A DNA stretch of 64,000 bases from contig CAWEKO010000003.1 of the NCBI GenBank assembly GCA_963809715.1, positions 558,001-622,000 of the forward strand. Reading direction: 5' to 3'. The notes beneath the pieces are model-generated. The model had not been told where the DNA came from. It searched no databases and saw nothing but the letters and a program-made list of their open reading frames with translations. The position numbers and the translations under genes are program-made. Every line of letters begins with the position of its first letter. Within the stretch, counting starts at the first letter, position 1. The stretch is from Bog-473 sp963809715 (lineage in GTDB: Bacteria; Actinomycetota; Acidimicrobiia; Acidimicrobiales; RAAP-2). Below are positions 32,177 to 41,494 of this stretch, in pieces.

Positions 32177-33553
32177 ATGGCAAACGGCCGTCCACCCGGC
32201 GACGGGCCGCCCCGCCCACCCGGCCGTCCCGGCAGGAAGCCCGCCAACGAGGAGGGCCTGTCCGCGCTGGGTCGTGAGATGAGCGGCGCGGCGGATCCCG
32301 GGCCCCTGGCGAACGAAGCGGGCCTGCGCGCGCTCGGCGAGCGCGTCGACGCGTCCGCCCCCCGGTCGCGACGCCGCCGCGGCGGGGCGCGCTGGAGCAC
32401 CCGGCGCAAGGTCGTCGTCTCGCTCCTGAGCGTCCTGGTGCTGGTCGGGCTCGTCGTCGGTGGGAGCTACGGCTACCTCTGGTACCGCTACCAACAGATC
32501 AAAAAGGTGCACATCGCGGACGAGGTGGCGGCGGCCAGCGGCGCGCCCTTCACCATCCTCGTCATCGGCTCGGACTCACGGGTGGGCAACACGGGCCAGG
32601 CCGTCACCGAGTTCGGCTCGTCCTCCGTCGTGACCGGGCAACGCAGCGACGTGGTGCAGCTCTGGCGGGTGAACCCGTCCACCAAGACGATCCAGACCGT
32701 CTCCATCCCGCGCGACACCGTGATCTCCATGCTGCCGCCCGACAGCTCGCAGTTCGGCACCTACAACCGAATCAACGCGGCCTACAACTCGGGGGCGAAC
32801 CAGCTCGTCAAGACGATCACCGCCAACTTCGGCATCGTCGTCAACCACGTGGTCCAGGTGGACTTCTCGGGCTTCCAAGATGCGGTGAACGCCCTCGGTG
32901 GCATCTACCTGGACTTCCCGTACCCGGCCAAGGACTCGTACTCGGGTCTCAACATCACCACCCCGGGCTGCCAGCTGGTGACCGGCTTCCAGGCCTTGGC
33001 CACGGCGCGGGCCCGTCACTACGAGTACTACACCAACGGCTATTGGCACACCGACGGGACGAGCGACTTCGGGCGCATCCAGCGCCAGAACGTGTTCTTG
33101 CGCACACTCATCGCGTCGGCCAAGTCCAAGGTCAACCCGCTGACCGTGAACGCGTTCCTGAGCTCGATCCACGAGGGGGTGACCATCGACGACGGTTTCG
33201 GCTTCAACCAGCTGATCGGCCTGGCCCTCGACTACCGCTCCTTCAACCCGGCCGAGCTGCAGGGTCAGACCCTGCCCAACGTGGCGGTCAACGGCTTCGA
33301 TGGCCTGGGCGACGTCCTCACCGTCGACCAACCGGCCGCGCAGCAGATGCTGGTGAGCATCTTCGGCTCCAGCCTCATCACCCCGACCAACCCGCCTCCC
33401 AATGCGAGAGGCGTGCCCGAGCCGCCACCGACGGTGACCGCCACGACGACTCCGCCCACCGCGACCGCGAGCAAGTCCACGCCGACCACGGCGCCGGCCG
33501 TCACGACGACGACGGCACCCTCCTTCAACCCGGTCCCCTGCACGCCGAGCTGA
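32177..33553 (+). CDS. LytR-CpsA-Psr (LCP) family cell-wall glycopolymer ligase
   Basis: 458 residues. An N-terminal cytoplasmic Pro/Arg-rich region of about 85 residues is followed by one membrane anchor (VVVSLLSVLVLVGLVVGG) and the extracellular LCP domain. That domain has TILVIGSDSRVGNTG, RSDVVQLWRVNP, QTVSIPRDTVISM and FGRIQRQNVFLRTL, which carry the Arg/Asp residues that bind the pyrophosphate lipid carrier. A Thr/Pro-rich tail ends in a single Cys. LCP enzymes attach teichoic-acid-like or arabinogalactan-type polymers to peptidoglycan. It lies between the two convergent SUF operons. Confidence 0.9.
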   Translation: MANGRPPGDGPPRPPGRPGRKPANEEGLSALGREMSGAADPGPLANEAGLRALGERVDASAPRSRRRRGGARWSTRRKVVVSLLSVLVLVGLVVGGSYGYLWYRYQQIKKVHIADEVAAASGAPFTILVIGSDSRVGNTGQAVTEFGSSSVVTGQRSDVVQLWRVNPSTKTIQTVSIPRDTVISMLPPDSSQFGTYNRINAAYNSGANQLVKTITANFGIVVNHVVQVDFSGFQDAVNALGGIYLDFPYPAKDSYSGLNITTPGCQLVTGFQALATARARHYEYYTNGYWHTDGTSDFGRIQRQNVFLRTLIASAKSKVNPLTVNAFLSSIHEGVTIDDGFGFNQLIGLALDYRSFNPAELQGQTLPNVAVNGFDGLGDVLTVDQPAAQQMLVSIFGSSLITPTNPPPNARGVPEPPPTVTATTTPPTATASKSTPTTAPAVTTTTAPSFNPVPCTPS

Positions 33554-33572
33554 GTCGGTGCGAGGCCGGTCG

Positions 33573-34067
33573 CTACGAAGCGGCCGCAGCCACCTCGTCG
33601 AGTCCCTGGGCCAGCGCGTTCCAGCTCAAGGTGGCGCACTTGATGCGGACCGGGAACTTCACCACGCCTTGGAGTGCGGCCAGCTCACCCAGCTCGGCCA
33701 GGTCGACCGGCTTGGCCTCGGCGGCCAGGCCGTCCTCCTCGGGCTCGGGCTCGAGCGAGGCCTCGTGGATCGACATCAGCCCCTTGAAGGTGCCGATGAG
33801 CCGGCGCACCTCGTCGAGCTCCTTGCCCTTGACGGCCGCCGACATCAGTGAGGCCGACGACTGGCTGATGGAGCAGCCCGTGCCGCCGATCTTGAGGTCG
33901 GCCAGCTTGCCGTCCTCCACCAGGATGCTCACGACCACCTCGTCGCCGCAGAGGGGGTTGAAGCCCTCCACCCGATGGGCCGGGGGTGACTCGAGCTCGC
34001 CCCGGTTGCGCGGAGATCGGTAGTGGTCGAGGATGATCTCGCGGTAAAGCTCTTCGAGGTCGGCCAT
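33573..34067 (-). CDS. sufU: SufU-type Fe-S/sulfur-transfer protein
   Basis: 164 residues. The three conserved Cys of SufU are in FNPLCGDEVV, GGTGCSISQSS and RIKCATLSW, and Asp in CGD completes the zinc site. The insertion of about 20 residues between the second and third Cys distinguishes SufU from IscU. SufU takes persulfide sulfur from SufS for the SufBCD scaffold. The gene overlaps the sufS stop by one base (TGATG), so it is translationally coupled and is the last gene of the minus-strand suf operon. Confidence 0.93.
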   Translation of the reverse strand: MADLEELYREIILDHYRSPRNRGELESPPAHRVEGFNPLCGDEVVVSILVEDGKLADLKIGGTGCSISQSSASLMSAAVKGKELDEVRRLIGTFKGLMSIHEASLEPEPEEDGLAAEAKPVDLAELGELAALQGVVKFPVRIKCATLSWNALAQGLDEVAAAAS

Positions 34068-35331
34068 CAGGCGAACAACCTACCGGCTTCCACCAATCCC
34101 TCGATCAGCACCTCGATGTCGTCCTCGGACGAGAAGAGCGACAGCGAGGCCCGGGCCGTGGCCTGCACGCCGAGCTTGCGCATCAGCGGCTTGGCGCAGT
34201 GGTGGCCCGGCCGCACGCACACGCCGAACTGGTCGAGCACCTGGGCCAGGTCGTGCGCGTGGATGTCGCGGTAGGCGATGGAGAGGACTCCACCGCGGTC
34301 GTCGCCCGCCGGTGGGCCGAACACGGTGACGTCGGGCCCGAGCTTCTCACCGAGGCGGGCCAGCGCGTGGTTGGTCAGGGCGAGCTCGTGGGCCCGGATG
34401 CGGTCCATGCCGATGTCACCCAGGTAACCGACGGCGGCGGTCAGCCCGACCGCCTCGGCGATCGGTGGGGTGCCCGCCTCGAAACGGGTCGGCACATCGG
34501 CCGGCCGGAACGAGTCGAGTTTCACGTCGAGGATCATGCCGCCGCCCCCGAGGAACGGGCCCATGCCCTCGAGCAGGTCCCGCCTGCCCCAGAGCACGCC
34601 GATGCCGGTCGGGCCCATCATCTTGTGGGCCGAGAAGGCCAGGAAGTCGACGCCGAGGTCGCGCACCGAGACCGGGGCGTGCGCCACCAGTTGCGCGCCG
34701 TCGGCCACCACCACGGCCCCCGCCGCGTGCGCGGCATCGGCCACGGTGCGCACCGGGTTGATGGTGCCGAGCACGTTCGACATGCACGACACGCCGACGA
34801 GCTTCACCCCGTCGACCAGCGCGGCCAGGTCGTCGAGGACCAGCCGGCCGTCGCCGTCGATGGGGATGTAGCGCAGGTCGAGACCTCCGAGCTCCTCGGA
34901 GAGGATCATCCACGGCACGATGTTGGCGTGATGCTCCATCTCCGTGAGCAGCACGGCGTCGCCCGCCCGCAGGTTGGCCCGGCCCCAGGAGTGCGCCACC
35001 AGGTTCAGCGACTCGGTCGTGTTCTTGGTGAAGACGATTTCGTGGGCCGGATCGGGCGCGTCGACGAAGCGGCCGGTGATCACGCGGGCCCGCTCGTAGA
35101 GCGCGGTCGCCTCCTCGGCCGTGGCGTAGACGCCGCGGTGCACGTTGGCGTGCGTGGTCTCGTAGTAGCGGGTCATGGCGCTGATGACGGACTGGGGCTG
35201 CAGCGCGGAGGAGGCCGAGTCGAGGTAGACGATCGGCCGTCCGTTGACCGTGCGGGTCAACAGCGGGAAGTCTTTGCGCAGGGCTTCGACGTTGAGTGGG
35301 GCGGCGGCGGCGCCCACGGGCGGGCCGGCCG

Positions 35332-35335
<4 letters not shown>
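34067..35335 (-). CDS. sufS: Cysteine desulfurase SufS
   Basis: A 422-residue PLP enzyme converting cysteine to alanine and enzyme-bound persulfide. The PLP lysine is at about residue 238 in FSAHKMMGPTGIG. TEMEHHANIVPW and VADGAQLVAH are PLP-site segments. The active-site Cys is about residue 380 in VRPGHHCAKPLM, the group II position. GTG 35335 overlaps the sufC copy-2 stop by four bases. The frame continues upstream inside sufC but encodes nothing family-like there. It works with SufU directly downstream. Confidence 0.95.
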
Positions 35336-36081
<746 letters not shown>

Positions 36082-36160
36082 TACAAAAAGCTTAGCGTTT
36101 TGGTCAGATTTTCCGGACAGCCGGCCGCCCGGCACCGGCCTGGCCTCCGTCCGGCGGTCC

Positions 36161-36778
36161 TCACCAGCCCCGGTCGACCCAATCCTGGAGGTGGGGGGAT
36201 TCGTTTCCCACTGTCGTCGAGCTCCCGTGGCCGGGCAGCACCAGGGTGTCGGCGTCGAAAGCGGCGAAGATGCGGCGGTCGATCGACTCGATGATGGTGG
36301 AGAAGTCCGCGTTCTCGAAGGTGGTGTTCCCCGGCCCACCGGGGAAGAGCGTGTCCCCGGTGAAGAGGAGATTGGTGCCCTCGACGGCGAAGCAGATGGA
36401 ACCGGGGGTGTGGCCCGGCGTGGCCAGGGTCTTCAGGCGCAGGTCACCCACGCTGAGCTGCTCGTCGTCCTCGAGGATGAGGTCGTAGCTGGGCAGCATG
36501 CCGGCGTCGGCGCTGGTCACGGCGACCGAGATGCCGGCTTCGCGCACGGCGGGCACGGCCTGGATGTGGTCCCAGTGGCCGTGGGTCTCCACCACCTGGT
36601 TCACCCCCAGGTCCCGGCAGATCGGCAACAGCGCCTCGTGCTCGTTGGCCGCGTCGACCAGCATGGCCTCGCCCGTGCGGCGGCAACGCAGGATGTAGAC
36701 GTTGTTGTCCATCGGGCCGACGACGATCTGGTGGACCTCGGCGTTGGCGTCGCTCCAGATTTGCTCCAGCTGTCCCAT
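36161..36778 (-). CDS. MBL-fold hydrolase, glyoxalase II-like
   Basis: 205 residues. The metallo-beta-lactamase signature THGHWDHIQAVPA gives the HxHxDH metal site. Further ligands are in TPGHTPGSICF, LFTGDTLFPGGPG and LPGHGSSTTVG. This is the hydroxyacylglutathione hydrolase-like subgroup common in actinobacteria, where mycothiol replaces glutathione, so an S-acyl-thiol hydrolase role is possible. ATG 36778 has a G-rich ribosome binding region. It lies 79 bases upstream of the second suf operon on the same strand and may or may not be co-transcribed. Confidence 0.82.
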   Translation of the reverse strand: MGQLEQIWSDANAEVHQIVVGPMDNNVYILRCRRTGEAMLVDAANEHEALLPICRDLGVNQVVETHGHWDHIQAVPAVREAGISVAVTSADAGMLPSYDLILEDDEQLSVGDLRLKTLATPGHTPGSICFAVEGTNLLFTGDTLFPGGPGNTTFENADFSTIIESIDRRIFAAFDADTLVLPGHGSSTTVGNESPHLQDWVDRGW

Positions 36779-36918
36779 CCCCCCAGCGTGACACAGCCGG
36801 GCCGGCGTCTGGTCGGCCCGGTCCCCGGAGTGGTAGACACCCAATCTGAGAAGCCCGATCCGAGGAGCAACGACACCGCCGGCTGGGCGGCCGGGGGCAG
36901 AGGCAGAGGAGCCCGTGC

Positions 36919-38034
36919 ATGAATTTCGCCTTCAGTGACGAGCAGGAGGAGCTGCGCACCGCGGTGCGCCGCTTCCTGGCCGAGAAGTCGCCCGAGACCG
37001 AGGTGCGCCGGCTCATGGACACCACCGAGGGCTACGACCCGGCGGTCTGGGGCCAGATGGCCGACCAGCTCGGCCTGCAGTCGCTGACCATCCCCGAGGA
37101 GTTCGGCGGTTCGGGCTTCACCTACGTCGAGCTGCTCGTCGTGCTCGAGGAGATGGGCGCCGCTCTTCTCTGCGCGCCGTTCTTCTCCTCGGTCGCCCTG
37201 GGTGCCAACGCACTGCTCACCTCGGGCGACGACGATGCCAAGAAGAGCTACCTGCCCGGGATCGCCTCGGGTGAGACCATCGCCACCCTCGCCATCACCG
37301 AGGACAACGGCAGGTGGGACTTCGGCGGCATCGAGCTGGCCGCCACCAAGAAGGGCGACGGCTGGGTCCTCGACGGGCACAAGATGTTCGTCATCGACGG
37401 CCACGTGGCCGACCTCGTCATCGTGGCGGCCCGCACCGGTGCCGGCGTCACGTTGTTCGCGGTGGCCGGCGACGCCGCCGGCCTCACCCGCACCGCGCTC
37501 CCGACCATGGACCAGACGCGCAAGCAGGCCCGGCTCGAGTTCTCGGGCACCCCGGCCGCGCTGATCGGCACGGAAGGTGGCGCCGAGCCCGGGCTCTCCA
37601 AGACCCTCGACCTCGCCGCGGTGGCCCTGGCCGCCGAGCAGGTCGGCGGGGCCCAGCACGTGCTCGACGCCTCGGTGGAGTACGCCAAGACGCGGATCCA
37701 GTTCGGCCGGCCCATCGGCAGTTTCCAGGCCATCAAGCACAAGTGCGCCGACATGTTGCTCGAGGTGGAATCGGCCAAGTCGGCCGCCTACTACGCCGCG
37801 TGGGCCGCGGCCGAGGACTCCGACGAGCTGCCGGTGGTGGCCAGCCTGGCCAAGTCCTACTGCTCCGAGGCCTATTTCCACTCGGCGGCGGAGAACATCC
37901 AGATCCACGGTGGCATCGGCTTCACCTGGGAGCACCCGGCCCACCTCTACTTCAAGCGGGCCAAGTCCTCCGAGCTCCTGCTCGGCGACCCGTCGTACCA
38001 CCGCGAGTTGCTGGCACAGCGCATCGGGATCTGA
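36919..38034 (+). CDS. Acyl-CoA dehydrogenase family protein lacking the usual catalytic Glu
   Basis: 371 residues with the acyl-CoA dehydrogenase fold. It has LTIPEEFGGSGFTYVELLVV, TRIQFGRPIGSFQAIKHKCA and IQIHGGIGFTWEHPAHLYF. Where short-chain enzymes have Tyr-Glu-Gly-Thr, this protein reads ELLLGDPSYHRELL, so the standard C-terminal base is missing. That pattern is seen in many mycobacterial FadE proteins, including partners in heterotetrameric dehydrogenases. No partner gene is adjacent; the next gene is a degenerate hydrolase. It may be a non-catalytic subunit or use a base elsewhere. Confidence 0.82.
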   Translation: MNFAFSDEQEELRTAVRRFLAEKSPETEVRRLMDTTEGYDPAVWGQMADQLGLQSLTIPEEFGGSGFTYVELLVVLEEMGAALLCAPFFSSVALGANALLTSGDDDAKKSYLPGIASGETIATLAITEDNGRWDFGGIELAATKKGDGWVLDGHKMFVIDGHVADLVIVAARTGAGVTLFAVAGDAAGLTRTALPTMDQTRKQARLEFSGTPAALIGTEGGAEPGLSKTLDLAAVALAAEQVGGAQHVLDASVEYAKTRIQFGRPIGSFQAIKHKCADMLLEVESAKSAAYYAAWAAAEDSDELPVVASLAKSYCSEAYFHSAAENIQIHGGIGFTWEHPAHLYFKRAKSSELLLGDPSYHRELLAQRIGI

Positions 38035-38035
38035 G

Positions 38036-38785
38036 ATGCCGGGGCCATTCAGGCTCCGCCCCGGCCCGGCCGGTGACCTGTCGTCGTACGCCAGCGCGAC
38101 CACGCCCGGCGCGCCGGTCCGCGGCCACGTCATCCTCTGTCACGACCTGCCCCGCCCCAAGGGCGCCGCGGCCGACGTCGCGCTGACCTACCCGGCCCTG
38201 GCCGACCGCCTCGCCCGCGAGTCGGGCTGGCACGTCATCACCGGCACGCTGCGCGGGGCCGGTGACTCGGCCGGTGATTTCTCCGCGCTGGGCTGGCTCG
38301 AGGACCTGACCTTCCTGGCCGATTCGGAGATCCCCGAGAACGAGCCCCGTTTCGCCGTGGGATTCGGCTTCGGGGGAGTGCTGGCCCTCCACCTGGCCGC
38401 CCACGACGAACGCATCGCCGGCATCGCCTGTCTGGGCACGCCCGACGAGCTGGGGTCGCTGATCTCGGACCACGAGGCCTTCCTGGCTCATTGCCGGGAC
38501 ACCGGCGTGATCACCTCCCCCGGTTTCCCCGAGTCGGTCGAGGCCTGGGCCAAGGAGCTCTCGGTGCTCCACCCGGCCGAGGATGCCACGCTGCTCAAGG
38601 GGCGTCCCATCTTGCTGGTGCACGGCTCCGAAGACCCCGACGTGCCGGTGGCGGGCATGCGGGCCCTGGTCGAAGCGGCCACTGGGCCCGCCGAGCTCCA
38701 CGTGGTGCTCGGGGCCGGGCACTGGCTGCGGGCCGACCCCCGGGCCATCGCCGTCCTCGTGGGCTGGCTCGAGCGGCGCCACTAG
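38036..38785 (+). CDS. Alpha/beta hydrolase-fold protein without nucleophile
   Basis: 249 residues with the hydrolase core. The nucleophile elbow reads VGFGFGGVLAL, so Gly replaces the expected Ser, Cys or Asp. The Asp loop HGSEDPDVPV and the His in GAGHWLRAD are retained. The N-terminal oxyanion region VILCHDLPRPKGAA is also altered. It is probably a non-hydrolytic fold member or binding protein; a sequencing substitution cannot be excluded. The ATG overlaps nothing but starts one base after the acyl-CoA dehydrogenase stop, so the two genes are coupled. Confidence 0.72.
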   Translation: MPGPFRLRPGPAGDLSSYASATTPGAPVRGHVILCHDLPRPKGAAADVALTYPALADRLARESGWHVITGTLRGAGDSAGDFSALGWLEDLTFLADSEIPENEPRFAVGFGFGGVLALHLAAHDERIAGIACLGTPDELGSLISDHEAFLAHCRDTGVITSPGFPESVEAWAKELSVLHPAEDATLLKGRPILLVHGSEDPDVPVAGMRALVEAATGPAELHVVLGAGHWLRADPRAIAVLVGWLERRH

Positions 38786-38849
38786 GGCTTCCGCAACTCC
38801 GACACGACGACGCGACCAACTCCACTCCATCCGGCCACGGTTGACGGAA

Positions 38850-38907
38850 GGTCCGTCCGCATCGAAGACGGACGAGGTCCGTCCATCAAAGACGGACGAG
38901 TCCGTCC
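38850..38907. repeat. Tandem GGTCCGTCC / GACGGAC hairpin repeats
   Basis: GGTCCGTCC occurs at 38850 and 38876 and GTCCGTCC at 38900, each of the first two followed by GACGGAC, giving two successive 7-base-stem hairpins. The block sits between convergent genes and may be a bidirectional terminator. Confidence 0.6.
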
Positions 38908-38941
38908 CCGTCAAAGGACGTCACGTGGGAGTGGTTCGATG

Positions 38942-39589
38942 TCATGGCCGCCGCTCAGTACCCAACGCACGATCGATGGCGTCACGCAGGGCCCTCGCCG
39001 CGCTCTCCGCGTCGGGCGCTCGGGTCAGCGCACGCACCACGACGAAGTGGCGGACGCCGGCCGCGACCAGCGCCGGAACCTTCTCCGTCGTCACACCACC
39101 GGTCACGTAGACGGGAACGGTGGAGCGTGCGCTGGCCCGGCTGACGTAGTCGAGTCCCGTGCCGGCGCGGCCGGGTTTCGTCGGCGTCTCTTCCACCGGG
39201 CCGGCCGAGATGTACGTGACGTCCTCGGCTGCCGCACCGTCCAGGTCGGTCGGGCTGTGGGTGGACAGACCGACGATGGCGTCGGGACCGAGGATGCGCC
39301 GGGCCAGCGCGACAGGGGCATCGTCCTGCCCGACGTGGACCCCGTCGGCCCCCACGGCCAGCGCCAGGTCCGGACGGTCGTTCAGCACGAAGGGGACGCC
39401 GAGGGCACGGCAGACCTCGCCCACCAGGGCCGCCCGCTCGAGCAAGGGGCGAGCTTCGAGCTCCTTGTCCCGCAGCTGCACCACGTCGACCCCGCCCGCG
39501 ATGCAGGCGGCGACGAAGTCGGCCAGGTCGGGCCGGTCGGGCGTGCAGAGGTAGAGGTGGCGGGTGGAGAGGTCGAAGCCGGCGTTCAC
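38942..39589 (-). CDS. thiE: Thiamine-phosphate synthase ThiE
   Basis: A 215-residue TIM barrel joining HMP-pyrophosphate and thiazole phosphate. Diagnostic segments are VDVVQLRDKELEARPLLE, FVLNDRPDLALAVGADGVHV followed by GQDD, GLSTHSPTD, YISAGPVEETPTKP and VYVTGGVTTEKV. The GTG start overlaps the upstream HhH gene's stop by four bases (GTGA). No other thiamine genes are in the window. A frame extension upstream into the HhH gene does not look like ThiE. Confidence 0.92.
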   Translation of the reverse strand: MNAGFDLSTRHLYLCTPDRPDLADFVAACIAGGVDVVQLRDKELEARPLLERAALVGEVCRALGVPFVLNDRPDLALAVGADGVHVGQDDAPVALARRILGPDAIVGLSTHSPTDLDGAAAEDVTYISAGPVEETPTKPGRAGTGLDYVSRASARSTVPVYVTGGVTTEKVPALVAAGVRHFVVVRALTRAPDAESAARALRDAIDRALGTERRP

Positions 39590-40167
39590 GCCGACGCGCG
39601 TGCCTTGGCCTTCATCGCCTTCTTTTTGGCCCGCACCTTGGCCATGCTCTCGGCGTCGGTGATGTCGGCGACGGAGAGGTAGGTCCCCTCGGCCCCGAAG
39701 GGTTTGGAGGCGGTGCGCCACCCGTCGGGCTGGACGCCCAGCTGCTTGCCCAGGAGGGCGACGAAGATCTTGGCCTTCTGTTCGCCGAAACCGGGGAGCG
39801 CCTTCACCCGGGCGAAGAGGTCCTGGCCGTCCGTGGCCCCCTTCCACACGTTCTCGGCCGAGTTGGCGTAGTCCTCGGCCACTGTGCGGCACACGGCCTG
39901 CACCCGGGCCGCCATCGATCCGGGAAAGCGGTGCAGCGCGGGGCGCTCCTTGAAGTGAGTGGCCAGCTCGTCGGGATCCATGGCGGCGATGACAGCCGCG
40001 TCGAGCGGACGCCCGAGACGGCGGGCGAGTTCGGCCGGGCTCGAGAAGGCCTTCTCGAGCGGGATCTGCTGGTCGAGCACCATGCCGATGAGCAGGGCCA
40101 GGGGGTCGCGGCTGAGCACGGCGTCGGCCTCGGGGTCGCCGCTCAGGTGTAGGTGGGCGCGTGCCAT
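39586..40167 (-). CDS. HhH-GPD base-excision repair-like protein
   Basis: 193 residues. It has LLIGMVLDQQIPLEKAF at the N-terminus and a helix-hairpin-helix LPGFGEQKAKIFVALLGKQ, matching the uncharacterised actinobacterial HhH-GPD family (TIGR03252-like). No 4Fe-4S Cys loop and no clear catalytic Asp after the HhH are seen, so glycosylase activity is doubtful. The C-terminal tail is Lys/Ala-rich (KVRAKKKAMKAKARASA), suiting DNA binding. It is translationally coupled to thiE. Confidence 0.8.
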   Translation of the reverse strand: MARAHLHLSGDPEADAVLSRDPLALLIGMVLDQQIPLEKAFSSPAELARRLGRPLDAAVIAAMDPDELATHFKERPALHRFPGSMAARVQAVCRTVAEDYANSAENVWKGATDGQDLFARVKALPGFGEQKAKIFVALLGKQLGVQPDGWRTASKPFGAEGTYLSVADITDAESMAKVRAKKKAMKAKARASA

Positions 40168-40224
40168 GCCTCAGATCTTGTCACGGCCTTCCCGACCCGA
40201 GTGCGTGACCTGGGCCCCGCGGCG

Positions 40225-40239
40225 GGGCAGACTCTGCCC
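40225..40239. promoter_or_regulatory. Perfect inverted repeat abutting the Rrf2 gene start
   Basis: GGGCAGA-C-TCTGCCC is a 15-base perfect dyad that ends immediately before the ATG at 40240 and contains CAGACT, a possible -10. It is a strong candidate autoregulatory operator. Confidence 0.6.
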
Positions 40240-40692
40240 ATGCACATCCCGGCCAAGGTCGATTACGGCATCCGCGCCCTGTTGGCGCTGGCCGCGGCGG
40301 GAACGCCCCAAACGGCCGAGTACCTGGCGGGCGAGCAGGGGCTGCCGCCCCGGTTCCTCGGGGCGATCCTGGCCGACCTGCGCCGGGCCGGCATCGTGGC
40401 CAGCCAGCGCGGCGCCGAGGGCGGGTACCGCCTGGCCCGTGAGCCCGACTCGATCACGATCGCCGACGTCATCCGCGCCCTCGACGGTCCGCTGGCCGAG
40501 GTGCGCGGGTTCCGGCCCGAGGCCACCTCCTACGACGGCGCGGCCGAACACCTCCAGCAGGTGTGGGTGGCCGTGCGGGCCAGCCTGCGGATGGTGCTCG
40601 AGAAGATCACCCTGACCGACGTCATCTCGGGCAAGCTCCCGTCGCACGTGCAGAAGCTGGTCACGGACCCCGATGCCTGGATCGCCCACTGA
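40240..40692 (+). CDS. Rrf2-family transcriptional regulator without cysteines
   Basis: 150 residues. The opening MHIPAKVDYGIRALLALAAA is the Rrf2 wing-HTH start, and GLPPRFLGAILADLRRAGIV followed by SQRGAEGGYRLAR is the recognition helix and wing. There is no Cys anywhere in the protein, so unlike IscR or NsrR it cannot hold an Fe-S cluster through Cys ligands. A perfect 15-base dyad abuts its start codon and suggests autorepression. It heads a three-gene unit in which each next start overlaps the previous stop. Confidence 0.85.
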   Translation: MHIPAKVDYGIRALLALAAAGTPQTAEYLAGEQGLPPRFLGAILADLRRAGIVASQRGAEGGYRLAREPDSITIADVIRALDGPLAEVRGFRPEATSYDGAAEHLQQVWVAVRASLRMVLEKITLTDVISGKLPSHVQKLVTDPDAWIAH

Positions 40693-41168
40693 GCGGGGGA
40701 TCGGTTGCTCTCCCCGCGGCCGACTATCTGTGGTTCGTCGACCGCGCCCTCGACGCCATGGTCGGCATCGTGGTGGAGCTCGGTGACGAGCAGGCCAACC
40801 GGCGACCGGACCTGCCCGAGGCCAATTCGGCCTACGTCATCCTGACGCACTGCCTGGGGGTCATGGAGTACTGGGGCGGGGGGACGGTGGCCGAACGTGA
40901 CTTCTCCCGCGACCGCGCGTCGGAGTTCGTGGCCCACGGCGGCGTCGCCGAGCTGGCGGAGCGGGCGGTCGCCGCCCGTCGCCGGCTGGGCGCAGACGTC
41001 GCCGGGCACGACTCGGCGGCCGCGCCGGCCAACGTCCTCCCCGATCCCGATGACCCCCTTCCCTACGACCAGCGCAAGGGGGCGGTGCTGGTGCACATCC
41101 TCGAGGAGCTCTACCAGCACCTGGGCCAGATGGAGCTCACCCGTGACCTTCTCGTGGCCTCGTCGTGA
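40689..41168 (+). CDS. DinB-like protein (mycothiol-transferase/DUF664 type)
   Basis: About 159 residues of a four-helix bundle. The conserved region YLWFVDRALDAMVGIVVELG begins near the N-terminus. His residues in VILTHCLGVMEYW and HILEELYQHLGQMELTRD are the expected metal ligands. DinB/DUF664 proteins in actinobacteria include mycothiol-dependent transferases. The first in-frame ATG (40758) falls inside the conserved helix; CTG 40689, overlapping the Rrf2 stop (CTGA), is the most natural start, but this is uncertain. Confidence 0.7.
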   Translation: MSGGSVALPAADYLWFVDRALDAMVGIVVELGDEQANRRPDLPEANSAYVILTHCLGVMEYWGGGTVAERDFSRDRASEFVAHGGVAELAERAVAARRRLGADVAGHDSAAAPANVLPDPDDPLPYDQRKGAVLVHILEELYQHLGQMELTRDLLVASS

Positions 41169-41494
41169 GCGACGACCGCGGCCCCGACGACTGCGGCCCC
41201 ATCGCCTGCAGCCTCGACGCCGGAGCGCGCACCGAACGCGTGGAGGAGTGGCGGGCGCTGGTGGCCTCGTCTGTCCGGACGTTGACCTCCGACGCCACGA
41301 CGGTGCGCTTCGTGCTGGACGAGTCCGACGCCGCCCTGCTCCGGGCGGCCACCCTCGGCCAGCGCGAGAAAGCATGCTGCCCCTTCTTCGAGGTCTCGGT
41401 AGACCTGGCGGCCGAGACGCGCACGCTGTCCCTACGGGTGCCCGAGGGTGCCGAAGAGGTCCTGGCCAACTTCGTGGCCCTGCTCAGCTCGTGA
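41165..41494 (+). CDS. Small conserved protein with CCPFF motif, 109 aa
   Basis: The protein carries LGQREKACCPFFEVSVDL, a Cys-Cys-Pro-Phe-Phe motif that I have seen in small actinobacterial proteins near metal or stress regulators; function is unknown. It has four Cys, two near the N-terminus (DDCGPIACSL). GTG start overlapping the DinB-like stop (GTGA). It is the third gene of the Rrf2 unit. Its last codons and stop lie in the first copy of a 16-base tandem repeat. Confidence 0.65.
   Translation: MSDDRGPDDCGPIACSLDAGARTERVEEWRALVASSVRTLTSDATTVRFVLDESDAALLRAATLGQREKACCPFFEVSVDLAAETRTLSLRVPEGAEEVLANFVALLSS

Noticed and set aside
36082..36115. Known SufR or IscR box in the AT-rich leader of sufC copy 2
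   Set aside because: The stretch is AT-rich and probably a promoter, but I find no symmetric site and no resemblance to the sufB palindrome.
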